Shown: positions 44,336 through 54,298 of the stretch, in pieces | Numbering within the stretch: position 1 is the stretch's first letter | Layout of the letters: every line of letters begins with the position of its first letter | Assembly: GCF_003573695.1 (NCBI RefSeq) | Contig: NC_039365.1 | Location: forward strand, 83,741,089-83,805,088 | DNA: 64,000 bases | Direction of reading: 5' to 3' | Origin: Papaver somniferum | Taxonomy: Eukaryota > Streptophyta > Magnoliopsida > Ranunculales > Papaveraceae | Made by a program: the position numbers and the translations under genes | Notes under the pieces: generated by a model | What the model was told of the DNA's origin: nothing | What the model saw: only the letters and a program-made list of their open reading frames with translations | The model's database searches: none

Positions 44336-44336
44336 T

Positions 44337-47167
44337 TGTTAGAGTATAGCTCGGTTGAACCCACCAAGCGTTGGTATGTCAAGTTTGGTTGTCATATTTT
44401 AGTGAATCAAAACTCATGTTAAGAGTCGCTTGATTATGTACTAGAGTCAACTTCGTATAGGTTATCTTGAAACTATTAGGATATGAGACATTACAAGTAT
44501 TGCGAAGACTTGAAGATGTGAAGAAGCAAGGAGCTACATCGACAACAATCATCCTTCCACTTGAAGTTAGTGATATTTGACTTGAAAAATTTCATTCCCT
44601 AACGTATCTTTCAAGTCGTGCATATTGAAAACAAAATTGCGAAGCATATTTGAACTCTAGATAGACATAGTGTTAAGGAATACAATACGAGGTTTATTGC
44701 TTAACCATTAAACTTTTTAGATAAGACATCACCATAATCATTTGAATGTTATTATGATTATGTATGGGTATGAGGTGAGGATTTCATCCTAGGGAACAAT
44801 GTTTACATGTGTTCTAAGGAAGTAAGTTCATAAACTTGTTTGTGAATCGAAAATGAAATTGCCAGGTGTTATTGGTTTTGTTATTCATTGATTATCTTAT
44901 GAACAACCAATATGTGTGATTGAGTATAACCGCTCACAACTTGTTTGTGTTCTTGGTAGAACTATTCACAAAGGCCTGACTTATGTATTGGTATGACTTT
45001 TATTAGTGAAACCGATCTTAAGTAATCACCTGAGATGGTATGATCGGGTTTGTGATTTTATGTCTGACCAAAATTGGGAAAAGAGGAACCGATTCTAGTA
45101 AGAGGTGCAGTACATCACAAAGGGGAACCGATCCTTGTATAAGGTGCAACAAGGTTTATAGCAGAAAGGGGAACTGATCCTATGGACATGTGCAACACGT
45201 TTTTAGGCAAAGGGGAACTGATCCTATGGATATGTGCAACACATTCAAGTTAGATACCATATATATGTGGGAACCAATCCTAGTACCTAGTCAACCGAAT
45301 TTCGGAAAGCTAGTGTGACTATGCACAATACTCACATGGAGGTATAACCGAAACTTGTTTTGGTAGAACCGTTAAACCCATGATTGTGATTGAATGTTAT
45401 TTGATCAATCGCATAGTTCTTGAAAGTCAGATGAACCAATTCTAAACTTGTTTGGAAGTGTGGCTAATCGGTTTCAAGGTTGTAAGTATGAAAGAGAACT
45501 TACAAAGTTAGGATGTCGACATACTTTGAACACGTGCTGTGAATGTTTATTATTTAATTGTTCAAAGTTATTCCTTAATATCTAAGGGAAGAGAATCCCA
45601 AGATCGAAACATAACTAAGTTAAGAATCTTTTAATTAAGGTTATTAATTTCATTTTATAGGGAAATAAGAATTAGTAATATGCATTTACTAATTAGAGAT
45701 TTTCCAAGAGATTTCGATCATTATTTTTGGACAGAGCATTTCCAGGAATTATGGAAACCGAATTTTTTCTTTAATGAATATCTTCAAAATATTTTCGGTT
45801 TTGGAAATTCCTTGGTGTCCAAACTTCCTAGTCTATAAATATTTAAGTTTGTATTTCTAGCAAACTAATCCTTCGTAACAACAAACTACCTCTTGTTGTG
45901 CTGCTACTTGTGAAGCCGCATATTCGGAGAGGAGCGTAACCTAATTAGGCGAAATCTCTTACGACCGCTCGGTTTAAAGTCTTCTTTGGGATTGAGAAGC
46001 TCTAGTCAGTATCGTTGGTGGGAAACTAGATAATTGCGGTTTATCTTTTGTTTTCATTGATTTGATTGACTGACGGTGGTTGAAATTTGATTGCACCTAG
46101 TTTGTTTATGCTTGAGAATCTTCTCTTCTGATATAAGATTCACTCAAACTATTTCAGAGTTTCGACAGGGATCTTTAGACTGTTATTAGTTCTAAAGACG
46201 ATCTTGTGATAATCCATTGTTAACAGACTCTGTGCGTGATTGATCCAAGAGATTCAAGTGATTGTGTGCAAGTGTTTATTGAAGATCTAAGAAGATTTGA
46301 AGACGAAGAAGATATTAAAGATTTCTGATTTGTGAGTTCATAATCTTTGGTGTGCACAATACTTGTTTCGGTAAAAGAGGATCCAATTAATAATCGGTTT
46401 TATCCTTGTGATAGAATTGGATTGATTAATTGAGTGGATCGGCATCATACAATTCTTTGGATTAAGAGTATAGATTGAAAAATCTTAACGATTACTTTGG
46501 TAATTGAACATAAGATAGATCTAAGGACCTGACGAAGGAGTTTATGTTAAGATAAACAGAAGAGCCTTTGTCCGACTCATATCACTTGGTTGAAGAGAGT
46601 TGATACCAAACATATTTGTTGTTCCTTTACTGTTTGGAATACGAATCAAAGGAATTGATCCAAGTACGTGACTTATTTATAAGTTGGAGGCGTGGGAATA
46701 CAAACGGAACTAGGTGAACTATAGGTTTAGTTGCTTGGTCTCAACTATACGAAGTTGATGTAATTTTGTGTAGCGGCTTAATCCTGAGAGTATTCAATTT
46801 TGGACTAGGTCCCGGGATTTTTCTGCATTTGCGGTTTTCCTCGTTAACAAAATCTTGCTGTGTCATTTACTTTTATTTTCCGCATTATAATTGTTTTATT
46901 ATAATTAAAGTAAATCACACAAACATTCATTCCTATTTACTTGATAAGTGAATCCTATTGTGTTTGGTTAAGTCCGAACCTTTTTATCAAGTAAACATAC
47001 TTCGTTGTTGTATTGTCTCGATATCGTATCCATAGACGATCACACGAAGTGTGAACCGATTAGTTGTATTGTCTCGACTCAGTCCATATACAATCACTTT
47101 CTGAGAAAGGAATTATAGGTAGGAAAAGTTTTAGATTGAGGTATATTTGGGTACCCTCGTCTTTTCA
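44337..47167 (+). repeat. 3' LTR of SIR-B, a different subfamily
   Basis: 2831 bp from TGTTAGAGTATAGCTCGG to CGTCTTTTCA. Only the termini and the CTGCATTTGCGGTTT block resemble the LTR at 38156-40611; the body differs. TATA box TCTATAAAT at about 45832. It contains the four-copy repeat 45077-45246. Confidence 0.75.
45077..45246 (+). repeat. Four-copy tandem repeat in the SIR-B 3' LTR
   Basis: Units of about 40-48 bp built on AAAGGGGAACTGATCCTATG and GTGCAACA; the last two copies are closest to each other. Confidence 0.8.
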
Positions 47168-47613
47168 ATATGTTTAGTTTCTTGGTCTCAACTATACGAT
47201 GTTGGTTTAGATTTTGTATAGCGGCTTAATTCTGAGAGTATTCAGTTCTAGATAAGGTCCCGGGGTTTTTCTGCATTTGCGGTTTTCTCATTAACAAAAT
47301 CTTGTAGTGTCTTTTAATTTTCTATTTACACAATTATAATTGATTTATTATACTTAGAAGTAAAATACACAAACGTTAATTCCTAATTACTTGATAGCAA
47401 TCCTATAGTGTTTGGTTAAGTTCGAACCTATTATTAAGTAATCATACTTCGTTGTTGTATTGTCTCGATCTTGTATCCATAGTCAATCACGCAAGTTATC
47501 TTGTTGTCGTATTGTCTCGATCTCGTATCCATAGACGATCACACGAAGTATGAATTTATTGGTCGTATTGTCTCGACTCATTCCATAGACAATCACTTTA
47601 GGAGAAGGACTTA
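47168..47613 (+). repeat. Partial second copy of the LTR tail
   Basis: Repeats 46725-47110 in direct orientation (GGTCTCAACTATACGA, GGTCCCGGGGTTTTTCTGCA). Inside, GTATTGTCTCGATCTCGTAT recurs in two or three copies. It is interrupted at 47613 by LTR-4. Confidence 0.85.
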
Positions 47614-50249
47614 TGTTGAGGTGTCAAACTCAAAAAAATAAAAATATATTCCTTACTCTTCTTATACTAACAAGTAGCACGAAGATAAGCAGGTTCGTTC
47701 CTAAGGGAGAGTTGAGCCAAAGTTGTCGATTTAATTTCTGAAAATATGAATAATGCAAAAACTACAAAACAAATATGAATGTGAACAATGAAGATGAGAA
47801 TGATTAGGGGTCTTTCTCCACTAGTGAACATGAATATTCTTCATAATACGTTTATTAACATTCCTAGACAGGTTATAAGTTCAACAAGTCCAATAAACTC
47901 CAAAGTCACTTCGTAGAATAAGTTCTCTACTCGTGTCTAGTCAATCAAGCCACTTTGAATAAGCTCTCTATTGTAACTTAACTAACCGATACGTTCTATG
48001 AGTCGAATTGATCCCAACCACATGCTCGTAAGTTCGACATATTAACTTAGGGTTGTCAAATACACATCCAAATCCACAAAATCCCATTGCAACATTGATG
48101 CTTCGCTACTTGTGATTATATTACCATAACAATTACAGATTACGGTTCTAAAATCTAGCTTTAGTATTGCAAACATGATATCTAATTGGCCTTTTAAATA
48201 CCCTGCAAACAATCCATGGTCATAAGAACGGTAGAAGACAAGCAATAAAAAAATATTGAGAAGAAAGATTAAACTTGTTATCCAAGACAAGTCACATAGC
48301 TTCTGAAATAAGCCTAACCAAACAAGTATTTAGCTAAACATCGCAGTGGAGTTCATGGAAAATATAAAAAAAGACAAAACTAGAATTCAATGCAAACCAA
48401 TGACACAACAGTGTCCAGCCCGTAACGACTTGATGTTGGTGGAGTGGTGATGGTGTATGCTGTGCTGCAGATAATATGGAACTGGTGGTGATGAACTGTA
48501 TCCGTGAGCTAAACTGTTGGTATGTTGGCTTCTGTGAATGATAGTGGGAGGTCGAACTCGCGCCGCAGTATAGCTGGTGGTATGGACAGTGAACAACACA
48601 AACTCCTTAAGCTGTTGGTGATAGTCGCAAGGCGCTGATGATGCGGATTGGTGGCTGAATGATGTTGGTGGATGTGCCCTTGGGACTGGTAGTATGCAGA
48701 CGGAGTGATTATGCAGGTGGTACTGTGTGAATGCAGTGAAGATGAAAACTGTTGGATGTAAGAGATGCAGGTGGTATATGATGATGTATGATGCTGGTGA
48801 AGATGAATGCAGGTGGTTTACAGATGGTGGTGGAAGTTGAAGGGGGTATTGGATGATGTAACTTTCTTCTCCTCCTTTTTATAACTTCTGATCCCTTGTT
48901 GGCTGTTTTTATGGTCAGAAACTTGCCGAGTACTTCTCAAACTCTGTATACTTCTTTCCCTGACTTGTCGCGTTGAAACTCAATTCCAGTAATCCTAACT
49001 TTCCTTGGCCATCTGACTTCTAAATCAAGTCCTACCCGCTGAGAAAACCTTGCACATAGCCACATCCAATCTGAACACACAGCAAAGACTTCGAGCAACC
49101 TTCAGCCGGTACACAATGTTCCGTTTGTTTCCAGTTTCTAACTCGAATCCTAACTCTTCAAAAACGACCAGAACCAATGGTAACAGCTCCCTATTCAGGC
49201 CGAGAAACTATCGAAACAATTTAAATTCGTACTACTCAGTTCCGTGTCTCTCTGGTGTAAAGAACATCTTATAGCCACTACCAAATGCCTCTCTTACACA
49301 GCCATCGACAATGGAAAACCTGGTGGAACCAAGCTGCTGGTTCAGGCATTCTGTCAAACAACTGCAGTGCTTCTGGCAAACAAATGAAGGCCTTGTATCA
49401 GCTGTACTTTGGAGATTACACAAACTCCTTCCCTGCAACAATCCACATTCAATCACACACATTAATAATCTTTCATAAGCTCTAAATCACACTTCAATCG
49501 CCTCTGTTCATTGAGTTTTAAAAAAAAAGCAGCAACACTTTATCTTCTCACTGGAAATTCAAATTCAAATCCGCACCATACTGGCACAAAGACTCATTTC
49601 TTTCGCTGTCAACTTCATTCCAGCACAAACCCATATCTTCTTCTTTGTCTCAGGTTCAATCCGTCTGAATCTTCTCCGTTCATCATGATTATCAAATGAT
49701 AGCACAAGTTCTTCTAATTATGATTTGCGGTTAATGCCCAAAACCTTACCAATCTGAATTTGTATGTACCACTGATTCCTTGTTGTTCTCAGGTTCTAAG
49801 ATATGTCGGACCAATGGTTCTTGCCGGCAATAAATCCTTGATGCAGTCGTGAGAGAAAGAAATAGGTGCAGACATAAAGCTACAGGCGTAATGAAACCCA
49901 AGGCACTCCTTCCCTGTGTAGATGTCTCGACCTAGCTTAGGTTAATGAATATCTTAGCTTAGGCACCCTGGTCATATTAGCAGCTGTCTTCCTTGAGTAG
50001 ATAGTTTCTGGTGCTTCAGTAAATTGCTCTTTTGACACATTGGAGCCTTGTGTTCTTACCTGCTTCGAGTCCATCAATTTGAAATTCGCCGACCAACGGA
50101 ATAAGCCTTTATTTTTCTTGTTTCATGTAACATGACTCCAAAATACTTATAAAATGTAAAACAAACATAATACCCGAAAATACAAGAGAAAATAGTAAAG
50201 AAAAGTATACGAAATTAATATTCAAATGATGTATTTTAAGCTCCTATAA
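47614..50249 (-). repeat. LTR-4 3' LTR
   Basis: About 2.6 kb. Plus-strand start TGTTGAGGTGTCAAACTC. The other edge reads TTATAGGAGC on the minus strand where TGATAGGAGC is expected, so the terminal G may have mutated. TATA-like TTATAAAAA (minus) at 48884-48893. Reading frames inside are not conserved. Confidence 0.85.
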
Positions 50250-50250
50250 A

Positions 50251-50287
50251 ATTCCCCACACTTAATCTTTGCTAGTCCTCGAGCATA
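50251..50287 (-). promoter_or_regulatory. LTR-4 3' PPT and AGGA hairpin
   Basis: The minus strand reads TATGCTCG-AGGA-CTAGCAAA (50287-50268; 6 of 8 pairs) and then AAGTGTGGGGAAT at the LTR edge. Confidence 0.55.
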
Positions 50288-50332
50288 CAAAACAAAACTA
50301 AAATACAACAACTCCGTTTCGTCGAGGCTACG

Positions 50333-50388
50333 GTTACACTTAACACGTATAACAAGCCTTTAAGCCCCTAGGCGTCCCTAGTGGATGA
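50333..50388 (-). promoter_or_regulatory. LTR-4 conserved box and covarying stem-loop
   Basis: The minus strand reads CCACTAGGGACGCCTAGGGG, then AAAGGCTT and the stem-loop GTTATAC-GTGTTAA-GTGTAAC (50353-50333). Pairing is kept with one G-U although the stem bases differ from LTR-2 and LTR-3. Confidence 0.55.
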
Positions 50389-50641
50389 GTTATAGTCTCG
50401 TGAGGGTTTACTAGAGATATACCCACAAAACTTTACTCCAACTCATAACTATTTTTGAGCGATAAAGTATAAACACTAAACAAACTATTTAGTTGGAATT
50501 TAACCCCAACTCAGTTGAAATATACCTCATTGTTGAAAAGAAAATTCCATCTACTCAGAATGGCTAGTGTTCATTCTAAATTGTTTAAAAATCTCTAAAA
50601 ATTAGAGTTTTGTATACGTCAATTTTTTTTCTCTTAAGGAA

Positions 50642-50682
50642 CCTTACCCCCACTGTTAAATCAAACGTTGTCCTCAATGTTT
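50642..50682 (-). promoter_or_regulatory. LTR-4 internal AGGA hairpin plus PPT-like tract
   Basis: The minus strand reads AAACATTG-AGGA-CAACGTTT (7 of 8 pairs, 50682-50663), then ACAGTGGGGGTAAGG (50656-50642). Confidence 0.5.
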
Positions 50683-50859
50683 CAAACAATTGCAAAAATA
50701 ATAAGAGGAATACTTGAAAAATACAAGGAAGTAAGAATTGAAATTTTTCACCTGATTGACACGTAAGAGTAACATTCAAAAATGGATTCCCCGTATATCA
50801 ACAATCTGAAAATTTTGGGGTCTACCCACAAAATAATCTGCAATTCTAACAATAGCTTC

Positions 50860-51212
50860 ACAAGCAGGGTCGTTCCTGAATTTTATTTGCCTCGAAGCGA
50901 AAGAAAAAAGTTATGCCCCCCAAAAAAGTTTTCTTTACACGACTGTAATATGTGCATCCTCCCCATCTCTGTATATCTCATCCAAATTTTCATCAACATT
51001 TTCACAAGTATTGCTCTCAACTGTATGACTAACATTTCCCCCTATATCTGTCATTGCAACATTCACATAATCTACCACAGTGGCTTCACTTGTTCTAACA
51101 ACATATTTTTCAAGAGATCCAACAAAAGATTTTTTTAACTCTTCTATCTTTTTAGACTTTTTTTTTTTCTATTTTGACATCATGATGATTGCTTTCTTTT
51201 GAGTGGAGGCAT
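50860..51212 (-). pseudogene. Fragment of a ZMYM1-like hAT transposase gene
   Basis: From ATG at 51212 the minus strand reads MPPLKRKQSS and a stop. An A11 run that shifts the frame follows, then IEELKKSFVGSLEKYVVRTS and about 50 acidic residues to a stop. The opening MPP-K/R, basic cluster and SL-K-Y/F-V fits the N-terminus of plant TTF-type zinc finger/hAT proteins as I know them. The following GGGGGGCATAAC... block is non-coding. Only the first exon is present; identification is tentative. Confidence 0.4.
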
Positions 51213-51673
51213 ACCTACAATAGACAAGAACCAAGATTAATAAATTTCCTTATAAATAGATGAATACAACTTAGTTGTGCTTGTAATTTTGTATACAGGT
51301 ACTACCTACTGTAAAAAGAATCTAGCCTAATCATGGTGCAGACCCTAATTCAAACTACCCAAAGTTAATTAATTATAAAACTAAATTACAATTATACCAA
51401 AACTCCCAAAACTTCAAAACCCTAAATTCTGATCTTTCAAATGTTTAACAATTAAAAAAAAACACCAAATTTGACGAATTGAACACCCTCGATATAGGCT
51501 CCAAAAGAAAACGAAAAAGGGAAAAAGAGTACTATGTTAAAAACTCGAAAAATTTTTTTACGAGTTTTAACCAAGATTCATACTTAAGTCCCTAAGTATT
51601 TCTATTAATTGAAACATCTGCCCCAAATATTTATATGGTTTCTTCATTGAGTCCCTAAGTACAATATATATTT
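51213..51673 (-). other. LTR-4 non-coding stretch
   Basis: About 460 bp, AT-rich; no gene or structure seen. Confidence 0.4.
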
Positions 51674-52908
51674 TTATGAGTACCCCCAATGTGAAACTAG
51701 GCTTTTGTTGCCCAAAGTGAGCCTTTCCCTGATTCCCCTATGGGGACGGCCTGTCACAAGAATATTAACATAAAATAACAAAAGTGAAACTTTCACTTCA
51801 TAAGAATCACCCCCACACCTAGTTTTTTCTACACCGGGAAATGTATATGAAACAAAAGTGGAAGGAATTCTTGTGGAAACCTGCACGACGCTAAATTCAT
51901 ACATATATGGTGGATACTTAAAAGCATGAAATTCGTAAAGAACTTTAGAAGCATTCAACTCCATCTCCAAATGAGGTACCTTCTTAAAAGATGGATTAAC
52001 AACTCTTTGGAAAGCTACTTCAAGTTTGGGAGGATCATCATTAGATAGAGATTCATGTAAAGGTTTAGACAAACCTTGCATAATATCACGCATTACAGGA
52101 TCCTCAGTACTTCTGAAAAAGTCCATTGATTCTCCTACATCACAAATATCGCAATTCCATTCAAACTATTTTCGAGCCATTCTTCATCAGTTTCTTCTAT
52201 AACTTCCAAATCTTCATCATCAGAATCGAAATCTGCTCCAAGTAAGTCATCGTAATCCTTACAGTTTTCATCACAAGTAGACTTCTCATTCAAATTATTC
52301 ACAATCTATGAATTAGGGGTGTTATTCACAAAGAAGTCATAATCATCATCGCTCTCATACACAACATAAGTCTTACCATTAATAACTATAGTGTTTCTAG
52401 ACTCAACTTCTTCCTTTTGTATAGGTGAATGATCATTATCACGATCAAGAGTTGAGCTAGTTACACCATCATTATAACTTGGACAAACACCACTTTCACT
52501 CAATACATAGTTTCCATCCCAAGTCTCATCCCTTTGAATGAATGAATGATCATAAATACGATCAGTAGCTGGGGTAGGATCATTGTAACAAGGTCCGGTT
52601 GGTTGTCTACCAAGTTGTTCTACTGCCTTTAGCTCATAAAGAATGCGATCGAGCATCTGCACATGTATAAAATTAAACTGATTAAAAATACAAATATCCT
52701 CCCATCCTTGTGATCGTTCACCATTCCCAAAAGATTGGTTTTGATTATATCCCAAGCATGGTTGGAAGTTATAAGAATGAGAATTAAATTGCTCACCATA
52801 AAATGTACGGTCTTGTAAAGCATATACGTTGTTCCGATAAGGAAACATGTTGAAAATTATGCACACAACTAGTTTTAGAGACTTATCCCTTGTTCCAATT
52901 GTGCACAT
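51674..52908 (-). pseudogene. LTR-4 ORF: DPQLFRL-family relative, broken
   Basis: The minus-strand frame starts at ATG 52908 (or MFPYRN at 52848). It has the Tyr/Asn/Gln-rich N-terminus, HSPIQKEE (compare YSPIQKDE in LTR-1 and LTR-2) and an acidic region. A TAG follows NTPNS at about 52306 and a frame change occurs near 52140. From 52126 the frame gives MQGLSKPLHE, FKKVPHLEMELNASKVLYEF and RCGGDSYEVK, corresponding to the KVPHLG box and the following segment of the family. The DPQLFRL tail is absent; the frame ends in unrelated residues. About 400 codons, shorter than the 528-570 of its relatives. Confidence 0.65.
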
Positions 52909-53031
52909 GCAACAAGAATGACTTTTTTTTGTACCTGAAAATAAGATTCTTAAAAGATAAATTAGTAAAAGCTTATTATGAATAATATATGCAAAATCTT
53001 AAAATTAAATAACAACTCAAACTACCGATTG

Positions 53032-53052
53032 CTCCCCGGCAGCGGCACCAAT
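53032..53052 (-). other. LTR-4 primer-binding site
   Basis: The minus strand reads TTGGTGCCGCTGCCGGGGAG beside the 5' LTR. It resembles the tRNA-Asp-type site TTGGCGCCGTTGCCGGGGA with two changes. Confidence 0.75.
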
Positions 53053-53054
53053 TT

Positions 53055-54069
53055 TGTTGAGGTGTCAAACTCGCAAAAAAAATAAATATATTCCTTACTC
53101 TTCTTACACTAACAAGTAGAACAAGGATAATCAGGTTCGTTCCTAAGGGAGAGTTGAGCCAAAGTTATCGATTTAATTTCTGAAAATATGAATAATGCAA
53201 AAACTACAAAACAAATATGAATGTGAACAATGAGAATGAGAATGATTAGGGGTCTTTTTCCACTAGTTAATATGAATCTTCTTCATAATAAGTTCTCTAC
53301 TCGTGTCTAGTCAATCAAGCCACTTTCAATAAGCTCTCTACTGTAACTTAACTAAATGATATGTTCTATGAGTCGAATTGATCTAACCACATGCTTGTAA
53401 GTTCGACATGTTAACTTAAGGTTGTCAAATACACATCCAAATCCAAAAAATCCCATTGCAACATTGATGTTTCGCTACTTGTGATTATATTACGATAACA
53501 ATTACGGATTACGGTTCTAAAATATAGCTTTAGTATTGCAAACAAGATATCTAATTGGCCTTTTAAATACCCTGCAAACAATCCATGGTCATAAGAACGG
53601 TAGAAGACAAGCAATAAAACAATATTGAGAAGAAAGATTAAACTTGATAAATTATCCAAGACAAGTCACATAGCTTCTGAAATAACCCTAACTAAACAAG
53701 TATTTAGCTAAACATCGCAGTGGAGTTCATGGCAAATATAAAAAGAGACAAAACTAGGATTCAATGCAAACCAATGACACAACAGTGTCCAGATCGTAAC
53801 GAATTGATATTGGTGGAGTGGTGATGGTGTATGCTGTGCTGCAGATAATATGGAACTGGTGGTGATGAACAGTAGCCGTGAGTTGAATTGTTGGTATGCT
53901 GGATGGTGTGAATGATAGTGGGAGGTCGAACTCGCGCCGCAGTGTAGCTGGTGGTATGGACAGTGAACCACACAAACTCCTTAAGCTGTTGGTGATAGTC
54001 GGAAGGCGCTGATGATGCGGTTGGTGGCTGAATGATGTTGGTGGATGTGCCCTTGGGACTGGTAGTATG
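53055..54069 (-). repeat. LTR-4 5' LTR, first segment
   Basis: Matches 47614-48690 of the 3' LTR, with a deletion of roughly 60 bp near 53282. It stops at the Copia-5 target site GTATG (54065-54069). Confidence 0.9.
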
Positions 54070-54275
54070 TGACAGAATTTTTCATGGTATATTGGATTAA
54101 GTAAAAAGGTGTACAAATGAATTACATGTATCTGGTCTTATATACAAGAACCAGAGATATAACAGGAGGTAACTTGGCTTACACGACAAGTAATGTACAA
54201 ATACAGCAGATATATGGCAGATATACAGTAGGTATATCTGGAAAGGGAGATATATCGCAGGAATATCTCGTAACA
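54070..54275 (-). repeat. Copia-5 3' LTR
   Basis: 206 bp; one of a direct pair. Next to it lies the C17/G17 tract. Confidence 0.95.
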
Positions 54276-54292
54276 CCCCCCCCCCCCCCCCC
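54276..54292 (-). other. Copia-5 polypurine tract, G17
   Basis: Seventeen C residues on the plus strand, read as a G17 PPT. Usual Copia PPTs mix A and G, so the run is unusual and could have expanded or been mis-sequenced. Confidence 0.7.
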
Positions 54293-54298
54293 TCAAAC

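Larger units (their letters stand above)
40612..44336 (+). mobile_element. SIR-B internal region: chimeric non-autonomous Sirevirus-like element
   Basis: Starts with the primer-binding site TTGGTATCAGAGCAGG and is nearly the same as SIR-A up to about 42187. Beyond an AT-microsatellite at 42190-42215 the sequence is unrelated to SIR-A, although both end in the same kind of PPT and LTR start. The only coding capacity is gag-like and a short coiled-coil ORF. Confidence 0.8.

Noticed and set aside
47440..47600. Repeated GTATTGTCTCGAT units as a CRISPR-like array
   Set aside because: Only two or three imperfect copies without regular spacers, in a plant LTR.
48387..49699. Short frames in the LTR-4 LTR, some repeated at 53708-54116 and 59204-59389
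   Set aside because: They repeat only because the LTR is duplicated, and codon patterns look random.
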